The position numbers and the translations under genes are program-made. The notes under the pieces are model-generated. The model saw only the letters and a list, made by a program, of their open reading frames with translations, was not told where the DNA came from and made no database searches. Below are positions 1 to 9,861 of a stretch of DNA of 42,555 bases, piece after piece. This DNA comes from Rhodoferax sp. (GTDB lineage: Bacteria > Pseudomonadota > Gammaproteobacteria > Burkholderiales > Burkholderiaceae_C): positions 1-42,555 of the forward strand of contig NZ_JACUUE010000003.1 in NCBI RefSeq assembly GCF_014859475.1. The letters run 5' to 3'. Every line of letters begins with the position of its first letter. Position 1 is the stretch's first letter.

Positions 1-819
1 GCCCAGGCCTTGATCGGACAACTGGAAAGCCAGGGTGTGCCGCGAACCGCGATCCAGATGTACCACGTGGCTGACCTTGCCAGCATTCCCGAGGCAAGGC
101 TTGCAGCACCCAAGGTCTGGGTGGCGCTGGGCGTGCAGGCGTCGATGGCCTTGGGCAAATCCGGCTCGAAAGCGCCCGTGCTCAGTGCCCTGGTGCCGCG
201 CAGCGCCTTTGAGCGCGTGTTGCTTGATACCGGACGCAAGCTGTCGCCACAATTCAATGCCGTTTATCTGGATCAACCGCTGAATCGCCAGATGGCGCTG
301 ATTCGATTGGCGCTACCCAAGGCCAGACGAGTCGGCGCCTTGCTGGGGCCCGACTCCTGGTCCAGGGGCGCTGCTTTGCTGGCTGCGGCCAGTGCCAACG
401 GCCTGGAACTGGTTGCCGCCCGGGTGGATGACGACAGCGCGTTGTTTTCTGCCCTGCAGTCGGTCATTGAGGTCAGCGATGTCTTGCTGGCGCAGGCCGA
501 TCCGCTGGTTTTCAACAGCAACAGCATTCAGAACATCCTGCTGACCACCATCCGCGCCAATGTGCCGCTCATTGCCTTTTCGCCCGCCTATGTGCGTGCC
601 GGCGCGCTGCTGGCCTTGTACAGCACACCGGCACAGGCGGGCAGCCAGGCTGCCCATTGGGTGCTCGAGGTGCTGGCCAGCCGGAAATTGCCAGCGAAGG
701 CCCTCGAGCCCGACGATTTTGAAATCAGCGTCAATGACCAGGTGGCCAGCGTGCTGGCGCTGTCGCTGGATGGCAAGTCTTTGCGGCTGGCATTGAAACG
801 ACAGGCGCAGAACCCATGA
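1..819 (+). CDS. ABC transporter substrate-binding protein (ABC_sub_bind/PF04392-like), 5' truncated by the window edge
   Basis: ORF open from the window start to 819; periplasmic-binding-protein-like sequence; ATGA overlap with the downstream sensor kinase. Confidence 0.7.
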   Translation, partial: AQALIGQLESQGVPRTAIQMYHVADLASIPEARLAAPKVWVALGVQASMALGKSGSKAPVLSALVPRSAFERVLLDTGRKLSPQFNAVYLDQPLNRQMALIRLALPKARRVGALLGPDSWSRGAALLAAASANGLELVAARVDDDSALFSALQSVIEVSDVLLAQADPLVFNSNSIQNILLTTIRANVPLIAFSPAYVRAGALLALYSTPAQAGSQAAHWVLEVLASRKLPAKALEPDDFEISVNDQVASVLALSLDGKSLRLALKRQAQNP

Positions 820-2753
820 AAACACCCGATATCCGGCTGCGAATGCTGCTGGCTGCGCTGCTGCCGGTGTCGCTGCTTTGCTTGCTGCTGTCGGGCGTCT
901 TCCTGATGTCGCGTTTTGAAGACATCAATGACAGCTACCAGTCATGTAACCGCTTGGTGGCGCGACAGCTTGCGCTGGCCAGCGAATTTGGCCTGTTTGC
1001 AGCCAACCAGGAGCAGTTGCAATTGATTGCGCGCGGTGCCTTGCGCGAACCCGACGTGCGCTGGGTTGGTATCGTGGACCGCGAGGGCCGCATGCTGGCC
1101 AGCGCCGGCAATAGCGGCGAACCTGGCTTGCCCGCGCCTTCCCGGTCGGCGGGGCAAGACATCGACGATCAGTATCTGCCCGATGTGTTGACGCAGGTGG
1201 TCTATGCCAGCGGACTCAAGCTCGATGATTTGTATGAGGAACCCAATGCCTCAAACAGTGGACAAGTTGCCCCTCTGGGCCAGGTGGTGGTAAAGTTTTC
1301 ACGCCAGTCGGTGACCGAGAAAAAGCGTGATATCTTGATGTTGGGGGGGCTGATCAGTGTTCTGGGTTTGCTGTTTGGCGTGGTGCTGGCGGCCAGGCTC
1401 AGCGCTGGCGTGATTCGCCCGATGATGCGGGTCTCGAATCTGATCGAACGCATCGGGCATGGTGATTTTGCCGTGGCTGCCCAGGTGCAGGCGAACACCC
1501 CGGCAAATGACCCGCTCCATGAACTCCAGGAAAACCTGATGCACATGGCCAATCGCCTGGCCGATGTGCAGCAGGAGCTGGAGCACCAGGTGGCCACGGT
1601 GACCCAGGCCTTGCGTGAAAAAAAGGAAGAAGCCGAGCTGGCAACGCAGGCTAAATCCAGATTCCTGGCCGCTGCCAGCCACGATTTGCGCCAACCCATA
1701 CATGCCCTGGGCATGTTTGTGGCGCGCCTGTCGCAGCTTCAGCACGACGCCCCGACACGCCAGCTGGTTGATAGTCTGGAGGCATCGGTGCGCGCGATTC
1801 AAAACTTGCTTGATGGCCTGCTCGACATCTCGCGCCTTGAAGCCAGGGCGGTACAGATCAGATTGCAGGATTTTCCCCTGCAGGAATTGTTTGAGCGCGT
1901 GGGCCAGAATCTTGCACCCGTGGCACAGGACAAGGGGCTGCGCCTGCGTATTCGACCCAGTACGCTGTGGGTCAGGAGTGATGCGGCCTTGCTGTACCGC
2001 ATTTTGCTCAACCTGGTGGGCAATGCGCTGCGTTACACCGACCGGGGCGGCGTGCTGGTGGCTTGCCGACCAACAGCCGACCCGGCACAAGTTCGCATCG
2101 AAGTCTGGGACAACGGCATGGGCATTGCGCCAGAACATCAACAAGCTGTCTTCAAGGCGTTTTTTCAGGTGGGCAATCCAGGGCGCCAGCGTGCCGGAGG
2201 CACGGGCCTTGGCCTGAGCATCGTGCAGCAAAGCTGTCAGCTGCTGAAGCATCCCTTGCAGCTTTCCTCGCGCTTGGGCCTGGGCACGCGCATCTGCCTG
2301 ACACTGCCCCGCGCGGCACCAGAGGCGGCTCGTGCCGATGCACTGCGGCCAGAGCCAACCCGGCAGCAGGCTGCGCAAAGCGACACCGTGCTGGTAATTG
2401 AAGACGATGACCTGGTGCGCCAGGCACTGGTCGAGTTGTTGCAAAGCTGGGGCTACCAGGTGGCCCAGGCAGGTGGTCTGCCAGAAGCGCAGCAGGCGCT
2501 GCAAAGCGGCTTTTTGCCGGCCATCATCATCAGCGATTACCGTCTCAATGGCGCTTCACATGGCATCGAAGCAATTGCAACATTGCGCCAACAACTGGGC
2601 TGCCAGGTGTCTGCCTGTCTGATCAGCGGCGATGCTGATCCGGCTTTGCTGTCGGCTGCCCAAGCGGCGCAACTGACCTTGTTGCAAAAGCCGGTGCGCC
2701 CGGCCAAATTGCGCATTTTGCTGCGTCGCCTGCTGGCGGCTCAGGGGGTGTGA
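816..2753 (+). CDS. Hybrid sensor histidine kinase/response regulator
   Basis: Two TM segments, HAMP-like linker, H-box FLAAASHDLRQPIHAL, N/G boxes (NLVGNALRYTD, DNGMGIAP, GTGLGLSIV), C-terminal receiver domain (VLVIEDDDLVR...ISDYRL...LLQKPVRP). Confidence 0.93.
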   Translation: MKTPDIRLRMLLAALLPVSLLCLLLSGVFLMSRFEDINDSYQSCNRLVARQLALASEFGLFAANQEQLQLIARGALREPDVRWVGIVDREGRMLASAGNSGEPGLPAPSRSAGQDIDDQYLPDVLTQVVYASGLKLDDLYEEPNASNSGQVAPLGQVVVKFSRQSVTEKKRDILMLGGLISVLGLLFGVVLAARLSAGVIRPMMRVSNLIERIGHGDFAVAAQVQANTPANDPLHELQENLMHMANRLADVQQELEHQVATVTQALREKKEEAELATQAKSRFLAAASHDLRQPIHALGMFVARLSQLQHDAPTRQLVDSLEASVRAIQNLLDGLLDISRLEARAVQIRLQDFPLQELFERVGQNLAPVAQDKGLRLRIRPSTLWVRSDAALLYRILLNLVGNALRYTDRGGVLVACRPTADPAQVRIEVWDNGMGIAPEHQQAVFKAFFQVGNPGRQRAGGTGLGLSIVQQSCQLLKHPLQLSSRLGLGTRICLTLPRAAPEAARADALRPEPTRQQAAQSDTVLVIEDDDLVRQALVELLQSWGYQVAQAGGLPEAQQALQSGFLPAIIISDYRLNGASHGIEAIATLRQQLGCQVSACLISGDADPALLSAAQAAQLTLLQKPVRPAKLRILLRRLLAAQGV

Positions 2754-3418
2754 GAGGCCTGATCGTAGCCCCAGCGTTTGGCCTCGAGCACGGCCTGGGT
2801 GCGGGTGCTGGCGCCAAAAATGCGCAGGATGTTGCTGACGTGGAATTTCACAGTCTCTGCGCCCAGCGACAGTTGCTCGCCGATCTGGCGGTTGGTCAGG
2901 CCACCCAGCAGCAGGCACAGCACGTCGAGTTGGCGTGAACTGAGTACCGGTGGCGTGGCGGCACCGCCCGCAGCATCATCGAGCGGGCTGAACTGGCTGG
3001 GGTAGCAAATTTGCCCATCCAGGATGTTGCGCAGGGTGCTCAGCAAGGTCTCGCTCAAACAGGATTTGGTGACAAAACCAACGGCCCCGAGAACAAGCGC
3101 TTTTTGCATCACGCCGGGATTGGCCGAGCCCGACAAAATCACCACCGGCAGCTCGGGGTGCCGTTGGCCGAAGATTTCCAGCGCCGCCAGGCCGCTCATG
3201 TCGGGCAGCCGATAATCGAGCAACACCAGATCAAGCTCCGGGTTGAAGTGGGCCAGTTCGAACGCCTGCGCGCAAGTGGCTGCCTGCAATACCTCGGTGG
3301 CTTCGTCAGGGTTGAGCCCCTGCAGCACCTGGCACAGCCCTTCACGGATTAGCGCATGATCGTCAACCACGAGAATCTTCAAGATATTCGCCTTGGGGGT
3401 CTTTTTACAATCCAACAT
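2741..3418 (-). CDS. LuxR/NarL-family response regulator
   Basis: Receiver (ILVVDDHALIREGL...LLDYRLPDMSG) plus HTH (LSSRQLDVLCLLLGGLTNRQIGEQLSLGAETVKFHVSNILRIFG). Confidence 0.93.
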   Translation of the reverse strand: MLDCKKTPKANILKILVVDDHALIREGLCQVLQGLNPDEATEVLQAATCAQAFELAHFNPELDLVLLDYRLPDMSGLAALEIFGQRHPELPVVILSGSANPGVMQKALVLGAVGFVTKSCLSETLLSTLRNILDGQICYPSQFSPLDDAAGGAATPPVLSSRQLDVLCLLLGGLTNRQIGEQLSLGAETVKFHVSNILRIFGASTRTQAVLEAKRWGYDQASHTP

Positions 3419-3475
3419 TCAAAACAGGCGCTTCTTGCAATGCTTAACTGTTTTAATCATCATACTTGACGAATC

Positions 3476-6400
3476 ATGTTTGTTCACTTACGCCTGCACA
3501 CCGAATATTCTGTCATCGACGGCACCACCCGCATCGCCGAGGTGATCAAAGCGGCCGCTGCCGACAGCCAACCCGCGCTGGCCATCACCGACCTGAGCAA
3601 CCTGTTTGGCGCCATCAAGTTCTACAAGGAAGGGCGTAAGCGCGGCGTCAAGCCGCTCATCGGTGCCGAGGTCTGGCTGGAGGGCATGGGCAAGGAAACC
3701 GGGCAATTCACGCGTGTGCTGCTGCTGGTGCAAAGCCATCCCGGCTACCTCAATTTATCCGAACTGCTGGCGCGCGCCTGGACGCAAAACGGTGGCAAGT
3801 CCCAGGCGACGGTTTCGCTGGCTTGGCTCAGGGAGCTCAATGGCGGGCTTATCTGCCTGTCGGGCGCGCAGGCCGGCCCGGTGGGCCAGGCCTTGTTGCA
3901 AGGCGACGAGGCGCGCGCGCTCGACGCCGCGCTGCAGTTGGCGGGTGTGTTCACCCACCGGTTTTATCTGGAACTGCAGCGCGCCGGTCGCCCGGAAGAC
4001 GAGCCGCAGGTGGCGGCGGCGGTGCAACTGGGCTTTCGCTCGGGCTTGCCGGTGGTGGCCACGCACCCGGTGCAGTTCATGGCAGCGGAAGATTTTGAGG
4101 CGCATGAGGCGCGCGTTTGCATAGCCGAGGGTGAATTGCTGGCCAACCCGCGGCGCGTGCGCCGCTTCACGCGCGACCAGTATTTCAAATCGACGGCAGA
4201 AATGCAGGCGCTGTTTGCCGACGTGCCCTCGGCGCTGGCCAACAGCGTCGAGATTGCCAGGCGCTGCAACCTGAGCCTGGTGCTCGACAAACCACAGTTG
4301 CCCGAATTTCCGATCCCGCCGGTCGATGGCGTGGTGATGGCCGCCGATGACTACTTTCGCCACGCCTCGCGTGAGGGCCTCAAGGAGCGCATGGCGCACC
4401 TGTACCCTGACCCGGTGCAGCGCGAAAAAGAAATGCCACGCTATCTGGCGCGGCTCGACTTTGAACTGGTGACCATTCTGGGCATGGGTTTCCCGGGCTA
4501 TTTTTTGATTGTGGGCGACTTCATCAACTGGGCCAAAAAGAACGGTTGCCCGGTGGGCCCCGGGCGCGGCTCCGGTGCCGGCTCGCTGGTGGCTTATGCG
4601 CTCAAGATCACCGACCTCGACCCCTTGCGTTACAAGCTGCTGTTCGAGCGCTTCTTGAACCCCGAGCGGGTCTCGATGCCCGACTTCGACATCGACTTTT
4701 GCCAGGGCAACCGTGACCGCGTGATCGATTACGTCAAAGACAAATACGGCAAGAACGCGGTCAGCCAGATCGCCACCTTCGGCACCATGGCGGCGCGCGC
4801 AGCCATTCGCGACGTGGGCCGTGTGCTCGACATGAGCTACGCCTTTTGCGACGGCATCAGCAAGCTCATTCCCAACAAGCCCGGTGTGGCCGTGACGCTG
4901 CAGTTGCCGCCAGCTGACCGCAAAAAAGACGACAAGCTGGTCTATGCCGTGGAAGCCGAGCCGATCCTGGCCGAGCGCGAGGCCAAAGAGGAGGATGTGC
5001 GCACACTGCTGGAGCTTGCGCGCAAGCTCGAGGGCCTGACCCGCAACATTGGCATGCACGCTGGCGGCGTGCTGATTGCACCGGGCAAACTTACCGATTT
5101 TTGTCCGCTGTACCAGCAGCCCGGCAGCGACTCGGCGGTGAGCCAGTACGACAAGTACGACGTGGAATCGGTCGGCTTGGTCAAGTTCGACTTTTTGGGC
5201 CTGGCCACGCTCACCATTCTGGAGCTGGCCCGCAAGTTCATCGTGCAGCGCCATCCCGGCCAGGAAGCATTTGCCTTCGAAAATCTTCCGCTTGATGACA
5301 ACGCGGTCTATCAATTGTTTCAGGAGGGCAAGACCGAGGCCGTGTTTCAGTTCGAATCGCGCGGCATGCAGGGCATGCTCAAGGATGCCAAACCGACGCG
5401 GCTCGAAGACCTGATCGCGCTTAACGCGCTGTTCCGTCCCGGCCCGATGGACCTGATCCCGAGCTTCGTGGCGCGCAAGCACGGCCGCGAAGAAGTGATT
5501 TACCCGCACCCGCTGGTGGCCGAGATGTTGAGCGAAACCTACGGCATCATGGTCTATCAGGAACAGGTGATGCAAACCGCGCAGATTCTGGGCGGCTACT
5601 CGCTCGGAGGCGCCGACATGCTGCGCCGCGCCATGGGCAAGAAAGACGCGGCCGAGATGGCCAGGCAGCGGCAGATATTTCGCGACGGCGCTGCCAAAAA
5701 CGACATCGATCAAGCCAAGGCCGACGAGGTGTTTGACCTGATGGAGAAGTTCGCCGGGTATGGCTTCAACAAGAGCCACGCCGCCGCCTATTCGCTGCTG
5801 GCCTACCACACGGCCTGGCTCAAGGTGCACTACACGGCCGAGTTCTTTTGCGCCAACATGACGGTGGAAATGGACGACACCGACAAGCTTAAGGTGTTGC
5901 TCGAAGACGCGCTCAAGATGGGCCTGAGCTTTGAGGCACCCGATGTGAACCGGGGCGTGGGCCGTTTCGAGCCGGTCTCGGACAAGGTTATTCGCTACGG
6001 CCTGGCCGCCGTCAAGGGCAGCGGCCAGCAGGCCATCGAAGCCATCGTGGCGGCGCGCGAGGGCAGCGGCGTCGGCCCCAAGGGCGACACGGTGGGGCCG
6101 TTCAAGAGCCTGTTTGACTTTTGCGCCCGGGTCGATCGCAGCCGCATCAACAAGCGCACGGTCGAAGCCCTGATCAAGGCCGGCGCTTTTGATGCGCTCG
6201 AACTCAACCGCGCCAGCCTGCTGGCCAGCGTTGATCTGGCGTTTGAGTTTGGTGCCGCCACGCTGGCCAATGCCAACCAATTCAGCCTGTTTGACCTGGG
6301 CGGCGACGACGACCATGGCTCCAGTACCCAGGAGCCCGAGTTGGTGCCGGCCACGCCGTGGGGCGTGAAAGAGCGCCTGGTCTATGAAAAAACCGCGCTC

Positions 6401-7039
6401 GGCTTTTACTTGTCAGGGCATTTGTTCGACGAAGTGGTGGCCGAGGTGCGCCGCTTTGCCAAACGCGCGATTGACGACCTGATCGACACCCGCGAGCCGC
6501 AGCTGGTGGCGGGCATCGTCACCGACCTGCGCATTGTCAACGGTCAGCGCGGCAAACTGGCGCTGTTCAAGCTCGACGACAAGAGCGGGGTGATCGACAC
6601 GCGCGTTGAAGAAGCGCTGCTCAACACTCACAAAGACTTGCTCAAGGACGATGAGCTGATCATCGTCATGGGCAAGCAACGCGATGATCGGTTTTCAGGC
6701 GGCATGCAGCTCAACGTGACGCAAATCTGGAGCCTGGAGCAGGCGCGCTGCCACTTTGGCAAGCACCTGCATGTGCGCGCCAGCACCGGCCCGCAGGGTT
6801 TGAAGCTGGACATGGCGCGGCTGCTGAAAGACTTTCCGGCGCGCAAGGAGCAGACCGAGCAGGGCGAGCTATGGCGTGGCCTGGGGGTGCGGCTGGCCTT
6901 GCGCTGTGAGGGCGAAGAAGGTGTCGCCCTGGCCGAGTTGCAGCTCGGTGAGCAAGCCCGCTTTTACCCCAGCGATGCCGCGCTGGCGAGCTGGTGGGCG
7001 CAGGCTGCGCCCGGCACGGCTGAAATTGTTTACGAATAG
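3476..7039 (+). CDS. dnaE: DNA polymerase III subunit alpha
   Basis: 1187 aa; PHP start MFVHLRLHTEYSVIDG, GPGRGSGAGSLVAYALKITDLDPLRY, PDFDIDFCQGNRDRVIDYV motifs. Confidence 0.97.
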   Translation: MFVHLRLHTEYSVIDGTTRIAEVIKAAAADSQPALAITDLSNLFGAIKFYKEGRKRGVKPLIGAEVWLEGMGKETGQFTRVLLLVQSHPGYLNLSELLARAWTQNGGKSQATVSLAWLRELNGGLICLSGAQAGPVGQALLQGDEARALDAALQLAGVFTHRFYLELQRAGRPEDEPQVAAAVQLGFRSGLPVVATHPVQFMAAEDFEAHEARVCIAEGELLANPRRVRRFTRDQYFKSTAEMQALFADVPSALANSVEIARRCNLSLVLDKPQLPEFPIPPVDGVVMAADDYFRHASREGLKERMAHLYPDPVQREKEMPRYLARLDFELVTILGMGFPGYFLIVGDFINWAKKNGCPVGPGRGSGAGSLVAYALKITDLDPLRYKLLFERFLNPERVSMPDFDIDFCQGNRDRVIDYVKDKYGKNAVSQIATFGTMAARAAIRDVGRVLDMSYAFCDGISKLIPNKPGVAVTLQLPPADRKKDDKLVYAVEAEPILAEREAKEEDVRTLLELARKLEGLTRNIGMHAGGVLIAPGKLTDFCPLYQQPGSDSAVSQYDKYDVESVGLVKFDFLGLATLTILELARKFIVQRHPGQEAFAFENLPLDDNAVYQLFQEGKTEAVFQFESRGMQGMLKDAKPTRLEDLIALNALFRPGPMDLIPSFVARKHGREEVIYPHPLVAEMLSETYGIMVYQEQVMQTAQILGGYSLGGADMLRRAMGKKDAAEMARQRQIFRDGAAKNDIDQAKADEVFDLMEKFAGYGFNKSHAAAYSLLAYHTAWLKVHYTAEFFCANMTVEMDDTDKLKVLLEDALKMGLSFEAPDVNRGVGRFEPVSDKVIRYGLAAVKGSGQQAIEAIVAAREGSGVGPKGDTVGPFKSLFDFCARVDRSRINKRTVEALIKAGAFDALELNRASLLASVDLAFEFGAATLANANQFSLFDLGGDDDHGSSTQEPELVPATPWGVKERLVYEKTALGFYLSGHLFDEVVAEVRRFAKRAIDDLIDTREPQLVAGIVTDLRIVNGQRGKLALFKLDDKSGVIDTRVEEALLNTHKDLLKDDELIIVMGKQRDDRFSGGMQLNVTQIWSLEQARCHFGKHLHVRASTGPQGLKLDMARLLKDFPARKEQTEQGELWRGLGVRLALRCEGEEGVALAELQLGEQARFYPSDAALASWWAQAAPGTAEIVYE

Positions 7040-7133
7040 AGCGTCCCGTCAAACAATGCTGCCGCTCTCTTTCTTTGTAGCAGCGGCGCCCTCGCCGCGA
7101 ATGAATTTGATGCGTGGCTGGTGCTGGCAGCGG

Positions 7134-7211
7134 GTGCGGTATTGGCGACAGCCTCAGACGCGCTTCGCTTTGCGACATCGGCAGTCCCCAATACCGTACC
7201 CAATACCGTAC
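7134..7211. repeat. Two tandem 12-bp units (CCAATACCGTAC x2, 7188-7211) plus one inverted near-copy (GTGCGGTATTGG, 7134-7145)
   Basis: Direct reading of the dnaE/tolA intergenic region. Confidence 0.7.
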
Positions 7212-7302
7212 CCACTGCTGGACGCGCTCAGCTGTGTTCAAGAAATGCGTACTCGCCGCGAGCAGCGTGCGTTGGGTGCCTGACGCAGCGAAATAAAGGA
7301 GG

Positions 7303-7325
7303 AGGCTCGGAAGCAGTCCGAGCCT
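7303..7325. other. Perfect 9-bp hairpin AGGCTCGGA-agcag-TCCGAGCCT in the dnaE/tolA intergenic region
   Basis: Inverted repeat read directly; no following U-tract on either strand. Confidence 0.6.
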
Positions 7326-7389
7326 GGGGACATTCGCGGAGTCAGATACCCGACGTGCGCTGCGGGTCACGGTTAACAGAAATGACGCA

Positions 7390-8298
7390 TCAATCTTTCG
7401 GCCGAAAGCTGATTTCCAGCGGCGAGGGCACCCGGCCATCGGTGTCGCGCGGCAGCACCTCAGTCTTGGCGATGGCGCGCAGCACCGCTTCGTCCCATGC
7501 CGGCACACCGCTGGAACGCGTCAATTTGCTTGCCAGAATCTTGCCGTCAGGCGCGGCGTGCACCTCGACCACGGCGGTCGGGTTGCCGCTGATGGTGTCG
7601 GTGAACACGATGTTGGGCTTGATGCGGGCCACGATGCGCCCGGCGTAATTGGCCGACGGGCCGGCCGATTTGAGCGCCGTGCCGCTGGCACCCGGCGCGC
7701 CGCTGGCATCGGCCAGGCCTGCGATGCGCTTCATGTGCTCGGCGCGTTGGGCTTCGCGTTGTCTGGCTTGTTGCTCTGCCAGTTTCTTCTCCTGCGCCAG
7801 TTTGGCTTTTTGGGCCTGTTCTTTTTTAAGTTGTTCAGCCTTGCGTTGCGCTTCTTTCAGCTTTTCCTGCTGCAGCCTGGCTTGTTCAAGCTGCGCTTGT
7901 TTGAGTTTTTCCTGTTGCTCACGCGCCAGTTGCTCTTGCTTTTGCTTTTGCAGCCGCTGTTTTTCCCGTTCCAGCGCAATGTCCACCTTGGGTGGTTCTG
8001 GCGCTGCTACAGGGGGCGGCACCGGTACCGGTACCGGCGCTGGCTCGGGCAGCACGGGCGGCTTGATGGGTTCGGGTGTTTCAGGCAGCGGCGCCTGCAA
8101 GCGCGGCGCAGCGGCCACCGGCATGGCGGCCCAGAGCTCGGCTTCGACGTTGACGATTTGCGCGTTGCGCTGCCAGTGCACGCCCCAGGTCAGGGCCGCC
8201 ACCAGCAGTCCGTGCGCCAGCAGCGCCAGCATGAAGGCGCGCACCACGCCGGGGGTGTCAGGTGGGGAAAACTCGAGTCGATCAGCCGCTGTGTGCAT
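7390..8298 (-). CDS. tolA: Cell envelope integrity protein TolA (TonB-like C-terminus)
   Basis: N-terminal TM, Pro-rich and long Lys/Gln/Glu coiled coil, TonB_C-like C-terminus; adjacent to tolR/tolQ. Confidence 0.92.
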   Translation of the reverse strand: MHTAADRLEFSPPDTPGVVRAFMLALLAHGLLVAALTWGVHWQRNAQIVNVEAELWAAMPVAAAPRLQAPLPETPEPIKPPVLPEPAPVPVPVPPPVAAPEPPKVDIALEREKQRLQKQKQEQLAREQQEKLKQAQLEQARLQQEKLKEAQRKAEQLKKEQAQKAKLAQEKKLAEQQARQREAQRAEHMKRIAGLADASGAPGASGTALKSAGPSANYAGRIVARIKPNIVFTDTISGNPTAVVEVHAAPDGKILASKLTRSSGVPAWDEAVLRAIAKTEVLPRDTDGRVPSPLEISFRPKD

Positions 8299-8310
8299 GG
8301 CAAAAATGCA

Positions 8311-8730
<420 letters not shown>

Positions 8731-8743
8731 GGCTGACCTCCGC

Positions 8744-9436
8744 TCAATGCCCCGAGGCCGATTGCGCGCCCAGGTTGCGCTGCAGGATGTTGGAAAACTC
8801 CTCGATGAAGGTTTCCAGCCGGATCGCGATGCGGTCGATGTCACGGGCAAAGCGGTTGTAGGCCACCACCGCCGGAATCGCGGCAAACAGGCCGATAGCG
8901 GTGGCGACCAGCGCCTCGGCAATGCCGGGCGCCACGCTGGCGAGCGTGACCTGGGTCAGCGCGGCCAGCCCGGTGAAGGCGTGCATGATGCCCCACACCG
9001 TGCCAAACAGACCCACGTAAGGCGACACCGAGCCGACCGAGGCGAGAAACGACAAGTGGGTTTCGATCACGTCCATTTCGCGCTGAAAACTGGCACGCAT
9101 GGCGCGCCGGGCGCCGTCCATCAGTGCGGCGGCATCGGTGATGTGGCGTTCGCGCAGTTTTTGATATTCGCGCATGCCGCTGGCAAAAATGCGCTCCATC
9201 GGGCCACCCTGGCGGGCGTTTTGGGCGGCAGCCGCAAACAGGTCGTTCAAGCTGCTGCCTGACCAGAAGTCGCGCTCAAACGTGTCGTTGAGCTGCTTGA
9301 CCTTGCCCAGCGAGAACAGCTTGCGAAAGATGGCGGCCCAACTGGCCACCGACACCGTGATCAGCAAAAGCATCACCAATTGCACTACCAGGCTGGCGTT
9401 GAGCACGAGTTGAAAGATGGAAAGGTCTTGGTTCAT
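8744..9436 (-). CDS. tolQ: TolQ/ExbB proton channel family protein
   Basis: TolQ-like sequence (VGLFGTVWGIMHAFTGL, VAPGIAEALVATAIGLFAAIPAVVAYN). Confidence 0.95.
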   Translation of the reverse strand: MNQDLSIFQLVLNASLVVQLVMLLLITVSVASWAAIFRKLFSLGKVKQLNDTFERDFWSGSSLNDLFAAAAQNARQGGPMERIFASGMREYQKLRERHITDAAALMDGARRAMRASFQREMDVIETHLSFLASVGSVSPYVGLFGTVWGIMHAFTGLAALTQVTLASVAPGIAEALVATAIGLFAAIPAVVAYNRFARDIDRIAIRLETFIEEFSNILQRNLGAQSASGH

Positions 9437-9861
9437 GTCAGGGTGTCCAGGATATTTTGCGGAATTCTGGCAGCTTTCAAGCTGTCGGCCTTAACCCAGC
9501 CGGCGCGAATGGTGGCGTCGCACAACAACTGCGGGCCGGCGGCGCTGGTCCGCAGCGCCTGTTGATGGATTGTCATGGATGCGCGCCCGGCCGCCAGCAG
9601 CGAAGTTGTAACCAACAGTTCGTCGTCGAGCCTGGCGCTCTGGATGAAACGCACCTGGGCATCGCTGACCACGAACATGCCGCCGCTGGCCTCTTTCAGG
9701 GCCTGCTGGCCGATGCCTTTGGCGCGCAGCCACTCGGTGCGCGAGCGCTCGAAAAACTTCAGGTAATTGGCGTAAAAAACAATGCCGCCGGCGTCGGTGT
9801 CTTCCCAATAGACGCGCACCGGCCAGCTGAAAGTCTCATTGTCAAGAGGCGACTTGGTCAT
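9433..9861 (-). CDS. ybgC: Tol-Pal associated acyl-CoA thioesterase
   Basis: Hotdog thioesterase motif VYWEDTDAGGIVFYANYLKFFERSRTEWLR. Confidence 0.93.
   Translation of the reverse strand: MTKSPLDNETFSWPVRVYWEDTDAGGIVFYANYLKFFERSRTEWLRAKGIGQQALKEASGGMFVVSDAQVRFIQSARLDDELLVTTSLLAAGRASMTIHQQALRTSAAGPQLLCDATIRAGWVKADSLKAARIPQNILDTLT

Noticed and set aside
3755-6316. 853-aa minus-strand ORF
   Set aside because: Fully antisense to dnaE; low-complexity His/Gln/Arg-rich composition typical of GC-rich shadow ORFs.
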